Shown here: positions 53,551-63,998 of the stretch, piece after piece
Numbering within the stretch: position 1 is the first letter of the stretch
Layout: every line of letters begins with the position of its first letter
Assembly: GCA_037178625.1 (NCBI GenBank)
Contig: CM074127.1
Coordinates: 4,154,001 to 4,218,000 of the forward strand
DNA from: Skeletonema tropicum
Taxonomy: Eukaryota; Bacillariophyta; Thalassiosirophyceae; Thalassiosirales; Thalassiosiraceae
Direction: 5' to 3'
Length of the DNA: 64,000 bases
Made by a program: the position numbers and the translations under genes
The notes under the pieces: generated by a model
Database searches by the model: none
What the model saw: the letters and a program-made list of their open reading frames with translations, nothing else
What the model was told of the DNA's origin: nothing

Positions 53551-54552
53551 ATGGCTACCGATCCTCTTCTTGCCCGACATTACAATACTCTTGGGCTGAG
53601 CTGTCATGGTCAAGACGACGCTGAAGCCTTGCAATATCACCAAGATGCACTCAAAATATTGGACTGGAACAAGTGCAACGCTCTTCTATTCGAAAAGCAC
53701 GATCTGTATAAAGATTATGCTCTAGAGATGGCCGTTACTTTGAGTAACATTGGTGATGTGATGCGTAGAGTAAATGATTTCATAGGTGCAGCAAAAGCAT
53801 ACAAGGAATGTCTAGATTTGTTCCTTGAAGGTCTGATCGATAACGGCATCAACCTGAAGACAAGGTTAAATGAGATAGAGCAGCAACCAGGCTATGAAGT
53901 AGGAAGCTATGGCGCTTCGATGGATGATGTTGACTTCATTGCTGTGGGCAAAACACTTCATGAGCATTCCGAGTATGCACGTATCGTTGAAGGAGTCAAT
54001 ACATTGCTCCGCGAGATACAATGCGCCAAGTTTGTTTCCCATTCAGCATCATCTCGTAGAAGGAGAAGAATGAGTGAAATTAGGAAAACTGAGGCCAACC
54101 TCAAGAAAGCAGTAGAATCATTAAGCATGGGCTCAGAGACTACTCCCATCTTGAAGACTCAAGCCAAACCTTCTCTGAAGCGTTCGATGTCAGTGTCAGC
54201 AGCTGTTGAACTGAAAAGACCAGGTATAATTCGTCGTTCTGTTACATCTATAGACGACGATAAAGACAAGTACGTAGGTATTTCATCTTGGATTGCACCA
54301 GCAGAAAAGGCATTGGTTATTGCCCTCAAGCGCTTCCCTGCCCCCAAGACAGTGCCAGATGTTCCGTCGCAGTCAAAAACTTGGGACGCAACTCCGGCTT
54401 CTGGAGAACGCGTCAAGTCTCCGCTTAGACACCCTTGGTCCCAACAAACTCATTCTGATTCGCGCTCACCGCGATCTGTAGAAGGAATCGATTCAGGAAC
54501 AGCTTTTGACGTACCGGCTTATGTTCATGTCGAAATACCAGCATTCTTGTAA
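53551..54552 (+). CDS. TPR-like protein, 333 aa
   Basis: Seen: an N-terminal helical-repeat region (about 1-115) with tetratricopeptide-like helices (HYNTLGLSCHGQDDAEALQYHQDAL, then MAVTLSNIGDVMRRVNDFIGAAKAYKECLDLF), a polar middle containing a basic run SSRRRRRMSEIRK (about 168-180), and a Ser/Pro-rich probably disordered C-terminal third. There are no signal peptide or membrane segments. TPRs usually mediate protein contacts. The partner and role are unknown; the basic run could be a nuclear localisation signal. Confidence 0.6.
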   Translation: MATDPLLARHYNTLGLSCHGQDDAEALQYHQDALKILDWNKCNALLFEKHDLYKDYALEMAVTLSNIGDVMRRVNDFIGAAKAYKECLDLFLEGLIDNGINLKTRLNEIEQQPGYEVGSYGASMDDVDFIAVGKTLHEHSEYARIVEGVNTLLREIQCAKFVSHSASSRRRRRMSEIRKTEANLKKAVESLSMGSETTPILKTQAKPSLKRSMSVSAAVELKRPGIIRRSVTSIDDDKDKYVGISSWIAPAEKALVIALKRFPAPKTVPDVPSQSKTWDATPASGERVKSPLRHPWSQQTHSDSRSPRSVEGIDSGTAFDVPAYVHVEIPAFL

Positions 54553-54646
54553 TCTATGTATATAGCAACTGTGTTTATGTTTACGATCCTCAACATTTAA
54601 AGCTTTGTTAGAAAATTCTCTCTATAAACTAGACAAGCTACTACTT

Positions 54647-56422
54647 TTATATCCCGAAGTCGCTCATCACACGCTTACCCTTTGAGTATGATTTATTTGA
54701 GTTGCGACTCTTGAAGGCACCCTTCCTGGTAGAAGCTCTCTTTCGGTCTTCCAAGTGTTTCTTGACTCGCTCTCGTGCAATATGTTCTACTTCTGCGTGG
54801 CTGAGCTGTGACATTCGTGACATTCCACTTATTGAAACACCTCCAGCCAATGAGGCACCATCATCGGGATTAGAATTCTTCTGACTGATGTGGAAGTCGT
54901 CCAAATCTAGTAATTCTGGTGCTTGGTCATTGTCCTCTACAACAGGGTTGACATCGGTGTCAAAAGCATCGTCTCCTTCTCCATTATCCTCATCACTGCT
55001 GTCTTCATCGCTTTCTTCCTCGTTCACGTCATCCAGACCTTGGTTTGATCGTTGGCGAGCTTGATAGTACATGAGCTCGGAATCTCTCGCAGCATCTTCT
55101 TCAGAATACCCAGAAGCCTTCAAGTCTTCGTCTAAACGCAGCTGTGCTTTTGAAACCAAAGTAACATCATCACTTCCATCTCCACCGTCTTCGGCATCAT
55201 CGTTATTGCTGTTTGCGATGAGTTCTTCCCATGAGGGCATTATTCCTCCAAACCTTGAATCCCCTGCTTCACCTTCTACATGACATTTCAGCTTTTTACT
55301 GAAGAATGTTTTTAGGCACTCGACATCTCGCTCGTACAACTCCTTTGCGTTAGGATGCCTCGTTGAGATCATTTGCGGAAAGTCAATCAATGTAACGATC
55401 GGTTTTGGATCACCACCAGGTAGTCTCTCGTTAGGCTCTACCGGTGCTTCTACAATAACTTCTCCTGTTCCATCAACACCATGCTTTTGAATTGTTGCAT
55501 TTGAGCTTAGAGCTCCTTTGAACTTGTCTGGAAGACCCGAATGTCGTACATAATGCTCTGTTGCGTCGTCTTCCCAATCACGATCTTCTTCATCCAGATC
55601 ATCTTTCCTGTTCACTCCTTCAACGCCACTGTTGGCAATCTTGCTTTGAACACCACTCAAATCAACAATTAGGTTGAACTCGTTTAAATCACAATGTACC
55701 AATCCATGTTGTGCCAACCTTCCAGCAAGTATAGCAGACTGTTCAAAAATCGACTGAGCCTGCTCCGCACTCACTCGATTGGAATGCAATTGGTACAAGG
55801 GCAGTCCACGCACGACACTCATAGCAACGATGTGCCTGTTCTGACCGAGAGGTTTAGGAGTAGGATATCCAACATCGTAAAGAGACTTCATGAATGCGTA
55901 TTCTTTAATTGCCGACGTTCTGCTCAAGAACAACCACGAGTTAGGTAAGGTCCTATATTGCGTACCGTGTTTCTTATTCTTCGAGAGGGCATTCACCATG
56001 AAATAATCTCGCTTCTTCTTCACATCTCTGAACGATGTTCGTCCCAACCTATGGAACTTGAGAACAATCTGAGTATTTCTGGGAGTAATCGCTACATACA
56101 CATCGGATTCTTTTCCTGTCCCAATCTTATCTCCTATTCCAGCGATGATACCACGACTTTTCAGATTGTGAAGTGCCAAAATATCATAGCCACTGTTTGT
56201 AAGACGGTAGCCATCGTAGCCGCAGCTTTGGTCATGGCTGAGTAACTTGTCGCGCAGCAAACTAGATAGAATTTTGTTGGTACCTCCATGACGTAAATTT
56301 GCAATGGAATTGATGAGAGCAATAGGAACGAGAGAATGGCCCTTCATGCCCGTCTCCACCGCAGCAAGGACTCGAAAGTCCTGCTTGTTCATCGTCCGCA
56401 TAACTGTTGGATCGAGCTTCAT
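54647..56422 (-). CDS. RIO2: RIO2 atypical serine kinase/ATPase
   Basis: Acts in cytoplasmic maturation of the 40S ribosomal subunit. The start at 56422 (MKLDPTVMRTMNKQDFRVL) is chosen because RIO2 orthologues begin with this block; the frame extends 71 residues further upstream to 56635 without family similarity. The product is 591 residues. Seen: the N-terminal winged-helix domain (about 1-90), P-loop GDKIGTGKESDVYVA, catalytic loop LVHCDLNEFNL, and the metal-binding LIDFPQM segment, with a ~90-residue acidic insertion between the last two that is longer than usual. The C-terminus is acidic and then basic (about 450-591), as in other eukaryotic RIO2. Confidence 0.93.
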   Translation of the reverse strand: MKLDPTVMRTMNKQDFRVLAAVETGMKGHSLVPIALINSIANLRHGGTNKILSSLLRDKLLSHDQSCGYDGYRLTNSGYDILALHNLKSRGIIAGIGDKIGTGKESDVYVAITPRNTQIVLKFHRLGRTSFRDVKKKRDYFMVNALSKNKKHGTQYRTLPNSWLFLSRTSAIKEYAFMKSLYDVGYPTPKPLGQNRHIVAMSVVRGLPLYQLHSNRVSAEQAQSIFEQSAILAGRLAQHGLVHCDLNEFNLIVDLSGVQSKIANSGVEGVNRKDDLDEEDRDWEDDATEHYVRHSGLPDKFKGALSSNATIQKHGVDGTGEVIVEAPVEPNERLPGGDPKPIVTLIDFPQMISTRHPNAKELYERDVECLKTFFSKKLKCHVEGEAGDSRFGGIMPSWEELIANSNNDDAEDGGDGSDDVTLVSKAQLRLDEDLKASGYSEEDAARDSELMYYQARQRSNQGLDDVNEEESDEDSSDEDNGEGDDAFDTDVNPVVEDNDQAPELLDLDDFHISQKNSNPDDGASLAGGVSISGMSRMSQLSHAEVEHIARERVKKHLEDRKRASTRKGAFKSRNSNKSYSKGKRVMSDFGI

Positions 56423-56660
56423 CGCTGCTTCTGCTTTTATATCACCGCAGCTACTATCTTTTGACTTACTCCAAAAGCCTTGGTTTATTTCGACAGAACA
56501 AAAGCAAGTGCAAGCAAGAGCTTGAATGGACGCCTCGGCTGATGGTCTGTCCGTCTTCGCCTCCAATAAGTTGTTTCCTCCCTTTTCCTTTTTTGTGAGG
56601 ATCTCTCCATCATCCATATCAACTTGACCTCGCACAGTAGCAGTAGACTATCTTGCCACC
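56423..56660. promoter_or_regulatory. Bidirectional promoter region RIO2/TRM61
   Basis: Only 238 bp separate the two head-to-head starts, so both genes must use this interval for transcription and 5' UTRs. No TATA box was obvious. Confidence 0.5.
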
Positions 56661-58079
56661 ATGGACTTCGGCAGGGATATGACAAAGACGCCAGGCATTG
56701 TAGCCAAGTCTAATATTCGTGTCGTCGATGAAACACATCTTGGAGACGATCCACTTGATCGGCAAGTTTGCCTCGCTGCCAATGAGGCAGCCAAGGATTT
56801 GTTCTTTGGCAACGATTACACAACACCAAAGCAAGCTGCCGACGCAAATTTGGACGAGGAGACACTTAAATTGATCAATTGCTCTCTCTACAACGAACAA
56901 CATCTTCCTCCTGCTCGGCGGCTCATTCAACCGAACGATCTAGTTGTCGTCTTTGAATCCTTCAATGATCTAAATTTCGTATATGCTAAACCAAATGACA
57001 TATTTTCAAATCGTAATGGACACTTCCATCACAATGACTTCATTGGGAAACCGTATGGATGCAAAATCCGGTCAAAAGATAATGAAGGACTGGGATTTTT
57101 ATACTTGCTACGTCCGACGCCCGAGTTATGGGCTAGAAGTTTACCGCATAGAACACAAATTGTTCATGAATTAGATGCATCAATGATCACCCACTACCTG
57201 GAAATAAGCCCAAATATGACTGTGTGTGAATCAGGAACTGGCTCAGGAGCTATGAGTCATGTAATTCTACGATCTATTGCTCCGAAAGGAAAGCTGCACA
57301 CATACGAATTCAATAAAATGCGTGTTGGCAAGGCACGAAAGGAATTCGAAGGACATGGACTTGGCCACTTGGTACAAGTTCACCATAGAGATGTTTGTGG
57401 AAAGAAAAACCTATTAGCGGCAAAGAATGGTGGAAATAGTGAAGAAGGGAAAGAGCAGCCTCTCGAAGACGATGCTCTTATAGATAGCACTACTACAGAT
57501 GTGGACAATAATGACATTGACGAAGACGAAGAAGTAGATGATGGAAATGGAGGTTTTTGTCTGGGACAAGCAGCTGCTCATGCAATATTTCTGGATCTTC
57601 CTGAACCATGGCTAGCGGTCCCTCATGCTGCATATACCATCAAGCCAAATGGTAGAATTTGCTCGTATTCTCCCTGCATGGAACAAACTCAAAGGACCGT
57701 GGCTGCATTGAAACAGAATGGATTTCATTCATTGAGGACAGTGGAAGCACGGTTGAAGGAGTACTACGTTGACGAGTATGAAATGGAAGCACCACCGACA
57801 GATTTGCAAGAAATACCTACTGAAGAGGCCATTTCACTTGAGAAGGAAAGGCAGGTTGGAGGCACTCAAAAGACTAAGACAGAAGAAAGCAAAGACAAAC
57901 CAGTGGATGAAATCAAAGTCAACGGTAAAAAGAGAAGCAATGAATCAACAAAAGGCCCATCAAGAAAGATTCTTTGTGCTCGGCCATTTGCTACTATGAG
58001 AGGACATACAGCGTTTCTGACATTTGCTACAGCTGGGAACAAATTGCGACCTGACCCCAATGCTTCACTAACAAAATAA
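56661..58079 (+). CDS. TRM61: tRNA (adenine-58-N1) methyltransferase catalytic subunit
   Basis: Makes m1A58 in the T-loop of tRNAs together with the Trm6 subunit. The product is 472 residues, longer than usual because of an acidic insertion. Seen: an N-terminal beta domain with HNDFIGKPYGCKIRS, the family signature FLYLLRPTPELWARSLPHRTQIVH, SAM motif I MTVCESGTGSGAMSHVI, motif II KLHTYEFNKMRVGKARKEFE, a Lys/Asp/Glu-rich insertion (about 245-295), then HAIFLDLPEPWLAVPHA and ICSYSPCMEQTQRTV. The C-terminal 80 residues are Lys/Glu-rich with a closing conserved FATMRGHTAFLTFAT. The ACC-ATG context supports the start. Confidence 0.92.
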   Translation: MDFGRDMTKTPGIVAKSNIRVVDETHLGDDPLDRQVCLAANEAAKDLFFGNDYTTPKQAADANLDEETLKLINCSLYNEQHLPPARRLIQPNDLVVVFESFNDLNFVYAKPNDIFSNRNGHFHHNDFIGKPYGCKIRSKDNEGLGFLYLLRPTPELWARSLPHRTQIVHELDASMITHYLEISPNMTVCESGTGSGAMSHVILRSIAPKGKLHTYEFNKMRVGKARKEFEGHGLGHLVQVHHRDVCGKKNLLAAKNGGNSEEGKEQPLEDDALIDSTTTDVDNNDIDEDEEVDDGNGGFCLGQAAAHAIFLDLPEPWLAVPHAAYTIKPNGRICSYSPCMEQTQRTVAALKQNGFHSLRTVEARLKEYYVDEYEMEAPPTDLQEIPTEEAISLEKERQVGGTQKTKTEESKDKPVDEIKVNGKKRSNESTKGPSRKILCARPFATMRGHTAFLTFATAGNKLRPDPNASLTK

Positions 58080-58230
58080 TAGATTGTTTACGTGGCGACA
58101 TGCTTGCTATAAAATAGTCATACCGAAGATGACGAATGACAATATTTTCCAATGTATCCATCCTACAATGACAATGCCACTCCCTCCACCCCGAACGTGA
58201 GATTGCTCATGCGAGTGACAACTACCCAAT

Positions 58231-59283
58231 CTAGGGACTCTCCAATGAAGTTGCCTGAGTGAGAAGGCCGTGCTCTAATGATTGATCCTGCTCCTGTGGC
58301 CCATCCGGGAGCATCACTCTCATAATCATCTCCTGAAACATCTTTTGGATAGCAGCACTGCTTTCCTGCAATTTGTGCAGCATCTTCCCACGTGACTCGT
58401 CATTGAAAGCGTATTCGTGCTTCAATATTTGCTCGTGTTCGTTGAGCTTGAGCATCCTGTTGTTGTACAAATCAGCGACAGTCTGAGTGAGCTCTTGGGC
58501 GTACCCATCCATAATGGCATGATAATCTTCGATGGAGCTCTGGAATCTGTTGCATGCGACCTCGCGTCGCTCCCTTCCATTGAGGAAGACAGGCACTTCC
58601 GTTTGTGCAGGTTCATGCTGCATGATCTTTGACCAGTCCGGTTCTCGATCCTCATTATTGTTTCCTTCCTCACCCCCCTCATTTTCAGGATTATTATTGA
58701 CATCATTAGTCATCACGTCATTTCCCTCCTCACTCAACCTCATCTTCTTTTGCGCCAATGAATCATTGGGTTGATTCGTAGCCGAAACCCTCTTGAGAAG
58801 ATTCTCTAACATCCTCTGAGCCGCCCTTGCATTCTCCTCCAATTTCTTCTCCATCAATTCGCGTCTCTTATCATTCTGGACGTAATCATGCGTCAACTCT
58901 GCCTCAATATCGACGAGTTTCTGCGCACGAGCGTTCAACAATGTCACGACAATTTCGACGAGCGCTTCTGCAGATTTATTCACGGAGTCATGAAGAGCGT
59001 CCAATGCCGTTGAATAGCTGTCGCTGGCAGCCTCTTTGCGCTCGCGTCCATTGAGGAAGACAGGCACTTCCGTGCGTGCCGGTTCGTGCTGCATGATCTT
59101 TCCCCAGTCCGGTTCGGCTTCGGCTTCGGTGTCGGGTTCAGCGTCGCCCGCTTTGTCTGGTTCGGTGGCGGCGGCATCGGGCTGATAGGCGGGCTCCGTT
59201 AGGCATGACATGTCCTCATCATCGTGGTTGGTGACGGCGGTGGCAACAGTGCCTGGGTCGGTGTTTGTCTTGTTAGAGTTCAT
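58231..59283 (-). CDS. Hypothetical protein with internally duplicated helical domain
   Basis: A 350-residue protein made of an acidic Ala/Asp-rich N-terminus and two copies of a ~115-residue module (about 54-168 and 217-330). Each copy starts EPDW-(G/S)-KIMQHEPA-(R/Q)-TEVPVFLNGRER, followed by a long helix-rich stretch ending EKKLEENARAAQRMLENLLKR in the first and LHKLQESSAAIQKMFQEMI in the second. The opening 25 residues are almost identical between copies, while the helices have diverged. An Asn/Glu-rich linker joins them. No family was recognised. Coiled-coil dimerisation is likely from the heptad-like pattern. Confidence 0.65.
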   Translation of the reverse strand: MNSNKTNTDPGTVATAVTNHDDEDMSCLTEPAYQPDAAATEPDKAGDAEPDTEAEAEPDWGKIMQHEPARTEVPVFLNGRERKEAASDSYSTALDALHDSVNKSAEALVEIVVTLLNARAQKLVDIEAELTHDYVQNDKRRELMEKKLEENARAAQRMLENLLKRVSATNQPNDSLAQKKMRLSEEGNDVMTNDVNNNPENEGGEEGNNNEDREPDWSKIMQHEPAQTEVPVFLNGRERREVACNRFQSSIEDYHAIMDGYAQELTQTVADLYNNRMLKLNEHEQILKHEYAFNDESRGKMLHKLQESSAAIQKMFQEMIMRVMLPDGPQEQDQSLEHGLLTQATSLESP

Positions 59284-59580
59284 TGCTGTGATTGCTGGGG
59301 AAATGTAACGTCGACGTCCGGTCGGATAAATAGAAAAAATGCTTTTCCTCTTCCCGTTGGTATGGTACCGTACTTGCGTGTGAGCGTGACGCGAGTTACT
59401 TTTAGAAGTGTGAAGGCGATAGAAATAAGTAGCCTCACGGTCCCGATTTGCCTCATCTAGATCACTATGGATATCTATCCAAGTTCTATGTCGATGATAC
59501 TAAAAGAGGCACAGGGGCGATTCGCTAGCAATGATTATCACGTCTACTATTCTATACATTTTTGTAATCCAACACACAAA

Positions 59581-61081
59581 TCAGTTGTCATAGCGTTCCA
59601 AGATGCAAGCATGGCCAAGACCACCATCTGCACACGCTGCAATGAGAGCAAAGCGCTGATTTTCCGCCTGCAGTCTCTTGGCCGCTGTTGTTACCAATCT
59701 ACTTCCAGTTGCACCGAAGGGATGTCCAACTGCCAATGAACCACCTTTTGTATTCAATTTGCTCACATCAACCTCTCCGACCTTCTTCCCTCCAAAATTT
59801 GCATCGGCAAATGCCTGTGAGTTCATTGCTACGAGATTGGAAAGAATTTGTCCAGCAAACGCCTCATGAATCTCAAACACTCCAATATCAGTTTCAAGAT
59901 TTAGATTGTTGCGAGACAAGACTTCTTGGGAGCAATACGTTGGACCCAAGAGTAATTCATCAAAGGGCTGCGGCATTATGGATATTGTTAGATAACGCGA
60001 GGTTGATATAAAGGAGAACGATACAATACCAAAACAAGCTGAAACTTACATCGCAAGCTTTGAATGACCAATCACGAATATAGCACATAGGCTTGAATCC
60101 CAATTCAAGAGCCTTCTCTTCACTCATAATCAATGACGCAGCCGCACCATCAGTCAAATAGGAAGAATTAGCAGCCGTATGCGTCCCGTGCGGCTTGATG
60201 AACGCCGGCTTGAGTTTTGACACTTTTTCAACAGTTGAATCAGCCTTGATACCATTCTCCTCGGTGGATCCTTTGTACGGAACAATCTCTCCATCATACC
60301 ATCCATCCGCATGTGCCTTACCAGCCAAAGAGTGACTCCTGACAGTAAATTCATCCTGTTCTAATCTCGATACACCAAATTTGGCAGAAAGTTTATCACT
60401 ACTCACTCCCATGACCTCTCCCGTGGTGTAGTTCGCAATTGCAGGGACTTCCAAACTAATATCTTTCATGCTCAATCCCTTGAGCAAATGGCGAACAGCT
60501 CCGATTGGTCCTCCTTTCTTCATTGCCTTGGACATGGTAATGAGTTTTTGACGAAGATGACGACTAAGACGAATAGGAGTATCAGAGAATGTTTCTACTC
60601 CTCCGGCAAGAACCACAGATGCTTTCCCAGAGATGATTTTCTCAGCAGCACTGGAGATGGCAACGCTGGACGATATGCATGCCATCGAAACAGTGTGAGC
60701 TCCGATACTGGCTGGAAACCCTGCATTGATGGCCGATTCTCTAGCAATATTTGATGTTCTAACTTCCTGAATGACCGTTCCTGACAAGATGTAATCGACA
60801 TCCTCCTTGTTCAGTGCAGTTTTGGTAACGAGTCCTTGAAATGCCAGGCGTTGGAGATCGACGGCAAGTTGATCCTCGTAGATGGTGGATGACATGGCAA
60901 ATGGTAAACGAACTCCATCGACTACAACTACGTTGGTTGCCTTGTTGCCATTGTTCTTTGGCGCAGTTGTTGTTGAAAAGGAGTGATGAGCGGAAGAGGA
61001 CGATGGAAGAAAGGACGCGGCGGCTCGTCGTGAAGCGGCGTTGGTACTGCTCGAGCAGCGTAGCAAGCGAGATGATAGCAT
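59581..61081 (-). CDS. Mitochondrial 3-ketoacyl-CoA thiolase (HADHB-like), 2 exons
   Basis: Cleaves 3-ketoacyl-CoA in fatty-acid beta-oxidation; closest in pattern to the trifunctional-protein beta subunit. Exon 1 is 61081-60050, exon 2 is 59967-59581; the 82-bp intron (GTAAGT ... CCGCAG, phase 0) joins FKACD to PFDELLLGPTY. The product is 472 residues. Seen: a Ser/Arg/Ala-rich presequence (1-45), NVVVVDGVRLPFA, nucleophilic cysteine in VSMACISSSVA, GGVETFSD, the HEAFAGQIL block, KGGSLAVGHPFGATGSR and the second catalytic cysteine in AACADGGLGHACI. FRPFA-type trifunctional motifs fit; an ordinary acetyl-CoA acetyltransferase is less likely because of the long loop around residues 190-230. Confidence 0.9.
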
Positions 61082-61417
61082 GTTGATAATGGTGATCGCG
61101 ATAAATTATGACGATGCCGATGACGCCAATCAGGAGTTGGGGTGTCAGTGACACAATCAGAAGCCATTTTTTTGGATCAGAACGATGAGAACAAATCGCA
61201 GAGGTAAGCAGTAGCCAAAAACATTGGATTACCTTTCTCAGCTGAAATCATTCCATTTTGCCCATTAACATCACTCTCCGCCATTCGTCCATCAGAAGAA
61301 CAAAACAGGCCGATAGCGATAGCCTGCAATTTCAACTCACATAATACTCCTTTGCTCTCTCTGCTAACCAATCATCCTCATAAATAATAGCATCACTCAG
61401 ACCAACACTGTGCAACA
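61082..61417. other. Divergent intergenic region
   Basis: 336 bp between the thiolase start and the Mtd1-like start. Short frames only; it presumably holds both promoters. Confidence 0.4.
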
Positions 61418-62620
61418 ATGGCAGCCGAGAAAACTGCAGCCGCTTCTAAGAACTGGGCACCCGGAGCCCAAAAAATCGACGCCACAAGCATCGCCAAGCC
61501 CTTCCGTGAGGAGATCCGCGAACAAATCCAAAAACTCAAAGCAGAGGGCATCGAAGCACCCCTCCTCGTCGGTCTACTAGCCAACAGTGACCCCGCTGCC
61601 AAGAAATACGCCGAGTGGACCGGTCGCGCCTGCAAGGCTGACGGTATTCGATACGAACTACGTGAAATTGACGATGCAATTGATGTCGAGAACGCTTTAC
61701 GTGATGCAAATGATGACCCACGCGTGCATGGGATCATCGTGTACTATCCCATCTTTGGACAGGTGGAATCTTTCTCGGGGGAGAGCCAGGATGATTATTT
61801 GCGTGATACTGTCTCGTACAAGTGTGATGTGGAGGGGCTGTGTCATGAATACAGATCGAACTTGTATCGCAACAAACGTTATGTGGATTATCCCACGAAT
61901 TCCAAAAAGTGTGTTCTTCCGTGTACAGCTCTTTCGGTGGTGAAGATTCTTGAATCGTGTCCTTCGTGTTATGATAAGAGCAAGCCTATTGGGAGGCACA
62001 TGGAGGGGCAGACTGTGACTATCATCAACAGGTCGGAAATTGTAGGGAGGCCTTTGGCTGCCATGTTGGCGAATGATGGAGCAGATGTATACTCGATTGA
62101 TATCGATTCTATTTATCTATTTCGTGGTGGTAGGTTGTATGCCTGTGATGGAGAGACCCCAGAGTCTTGTGTGCGCAAGGTAAGAATGACCGGATCTTCT
62201 TTTTGCGTATTGCGTTCATGTTCTGCTGCATAAATACTGATATCAATTGTTCTTATCTGTCTACAGTCATCTGTTGTTGTAACCGGAGTTCCGACGAAAG
62301 ATTATCGCCTCCCATCCGAATGGATTCAACCCAACTCAACTGTCGTCAACGTTGCATCTTTCAAAAACGTAAATGAGGATGAAATTTTACAAATAGAAAA
62401 TGTGACTTACATTCCAATGGTTGGAAAGGTGACTGTGGCTATGCTGGAGAGGAACTTGATGAGATTATTTAACAACTTTCACCATCCTGAGCGACAATTG
62501 GAGGAGAGGAAGAAGAAAGAGTCGGATTCAGCATCTCCGTGGTACGGAAATGTGCTCCAGGTCTACACCGCGATCGCAGCTACAGCAATTCTTGCCATGT
62601 CACTAGTCAAACGAAAGTAG
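61418..62620 (+). CDS. NAD-type methylenetetrahydrofolate dehydrogenase (Mtd1-like), 2 exons
   Basis: Oxidises 5,10-methylene-THF to methenyl-THF in one-carbon metabolism. Exon 1 is 61418-62179, exon 2 is 62267-62620; the 87-bp intron (GTAAGA ... CTACAG, phase 0) joins CVRK to SSVVVTGVPTKDY. The product is 371 residues. Seen: LLVGLLANSDPAAKKYAEWT, VHGIIVYYPIFG, CDVEGL, VLPCTALSVVKILE, the cofactor-site block IINRSEIVGRPLAAMLANDG followed by ADVYSIDIDSI, and YIPMVGKVTVAMLERNL. This pattern is that of the monofunctional yeast Mtd1 rather than bifunctional FolD. Unusually, a C-terminal extension ends in a hydrophobic segment VYTAIAATAILAMSLVKRK, resembling a tail anchor. Confidence 0.88.
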
Positions 62621-62689
62621 GAGAACAACAAGAAGTATCCACCCCGGTAGAATCATTTCTTAAACATTATATGTCCCGTTACATCATCC

Positions 62690-63998
62690 TTAAATGTTAT
62701 ACATCCCCATTTTTCTCACAAGTAGCTCTTTCATGCACACCAGGCGGTTAAACGTTGCACGATTTATGGATAGGCAGGAAAGCTTGCCTTCTGCAGTGAT
62801 GGTAGCTTGTCGAGGCTTGTCAGTCAGTAAAGCGAGCTCCCCGAAGTAATCTCCGCTACTCAATCTCTTCACCTCTTTGGCAGTTCCATCACTCTGACGT
62901 TTAGTACACACAGCGTTGCCTTCCTTGATCAAGTAAAATTTAGATCCAGCTTCACCTTCTGTCAACACTTCTTGCGAATCTTCATAGCTTTCTTCATGCA
63001 AGGCATCGGAAATCGTCAGCACTTCGTACTCGTCCAAACTACTAAAGAGAGGGACCATTTCAATAAAACGCTTGTTGACTCTTCTCACTTTAATCGTAGT
63101 CTTCATTAGAATCTTCTTGAAAGAGATACGATCAAGAGTCCAAAGCCTGACGTCTCCACTTGCGATGCAAGATGCGGCTCGAGGTGCACCATACAGCAAG
63201 GCCAGCTCTCCAAAGGAATCGCATGCTTCGCAAGACTTGACAAGTTTTCGCTCCTCACCTTCGTTAATGAAGATATCAACAACTCCACTGTCAATGCAAT
63301 AAAATTTGTCTCCGTCCTCATCACCTTGCCTGATTATAACATCGCCATCTGCGTGCTCGGTCAGAAACATGGTATCTTGGATAGTCTTCATTTGTTGCTG
63401 GTCGAGATGGCTAAAGAACATGTTGTTTCCCATCAAGGTACTTATTCTCGCCAATTCCGACTCACTCTTTTCTATCACTTTAAGATCGGAGTAACATTTA
63501 TCATGACTGAGCTTCTCTGCGCAGATGGATTCTCGACGCTTCTTAGGACGTGGATTGCTAGACTCCTTGCTTTGAGACTGTTCTTCTTCTGCAGACAAGA
63601 CTTCTTCTCCTTCATCTTCATCTTCCGATTTACTAAGTTCTTCTTCCTCGTCTTGATTGTTCACAGCAGCTGCCATTACAAGACTCATAGGCGTTTCCTT
63701 CTCGAAGCGCTTCTCGATACTACTCGTTTCGTTGGGATACTTATCGAGAAGGAAATTTACCATGAAATCGATTGGACATTGTGGTTTCTAAAGAGAGAAG
63801 GGAAAGAAAGAAGGAAGTTGATGGTGAATACCGACAAAGGGAATACATAGCGACGAAGACATTGCCAAATCGAATATGTATATACTCAATTTTATTCACC
63901 TTTGTAAGAATAGCTTCCACAATCGTTACGAAGAGCGAGTTCAGATTCTTTTCATCGAGGTAAAGTTGAAGTTCTTGCTTGATTCCGTCGGAAGACAT
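62690..63998 (-). CDS. cAMP-dependent protein kinase regulatory subunit, 2 exons
   Basis: Binds and inhibits the PKA catalytic subunit and releases it on cyclic-nucleotide binding. Exon 1 is 63998-63900 (MSSDGIKQELQLYLDEKNLN...), exon 2 is 63787-62690; the 112-bp intron (GTGAAT ... CTTTAG, phase 0) joins AILTK to KPQCPIDFMVNFLLDKYP. The product is 398 residues. Seen: an RII-type dimerisation/docking domain (1-50), an acidic linker, the inhibitor site KKRRESICAE (Arg117-Arg118-Glu-Ser120, a phosphorylatable serine as in type II subunits), and two cyclic-nucleotide-binding domains with phosphate-binding cassettes FGELALLYGAPRAASC and FGELALLTDKPRQATI. The start lies two bases from the window end, so a longer 5' end cannot be excluded. 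Confidence 0.9.

Noticed and set aside
56423..56635. N-terminal 71-residue extension of RIO2
   Set aside because: It lacks family similarity, would run almost to the TRM61 start, and RIO2 orthologues begin at the MKLD block.
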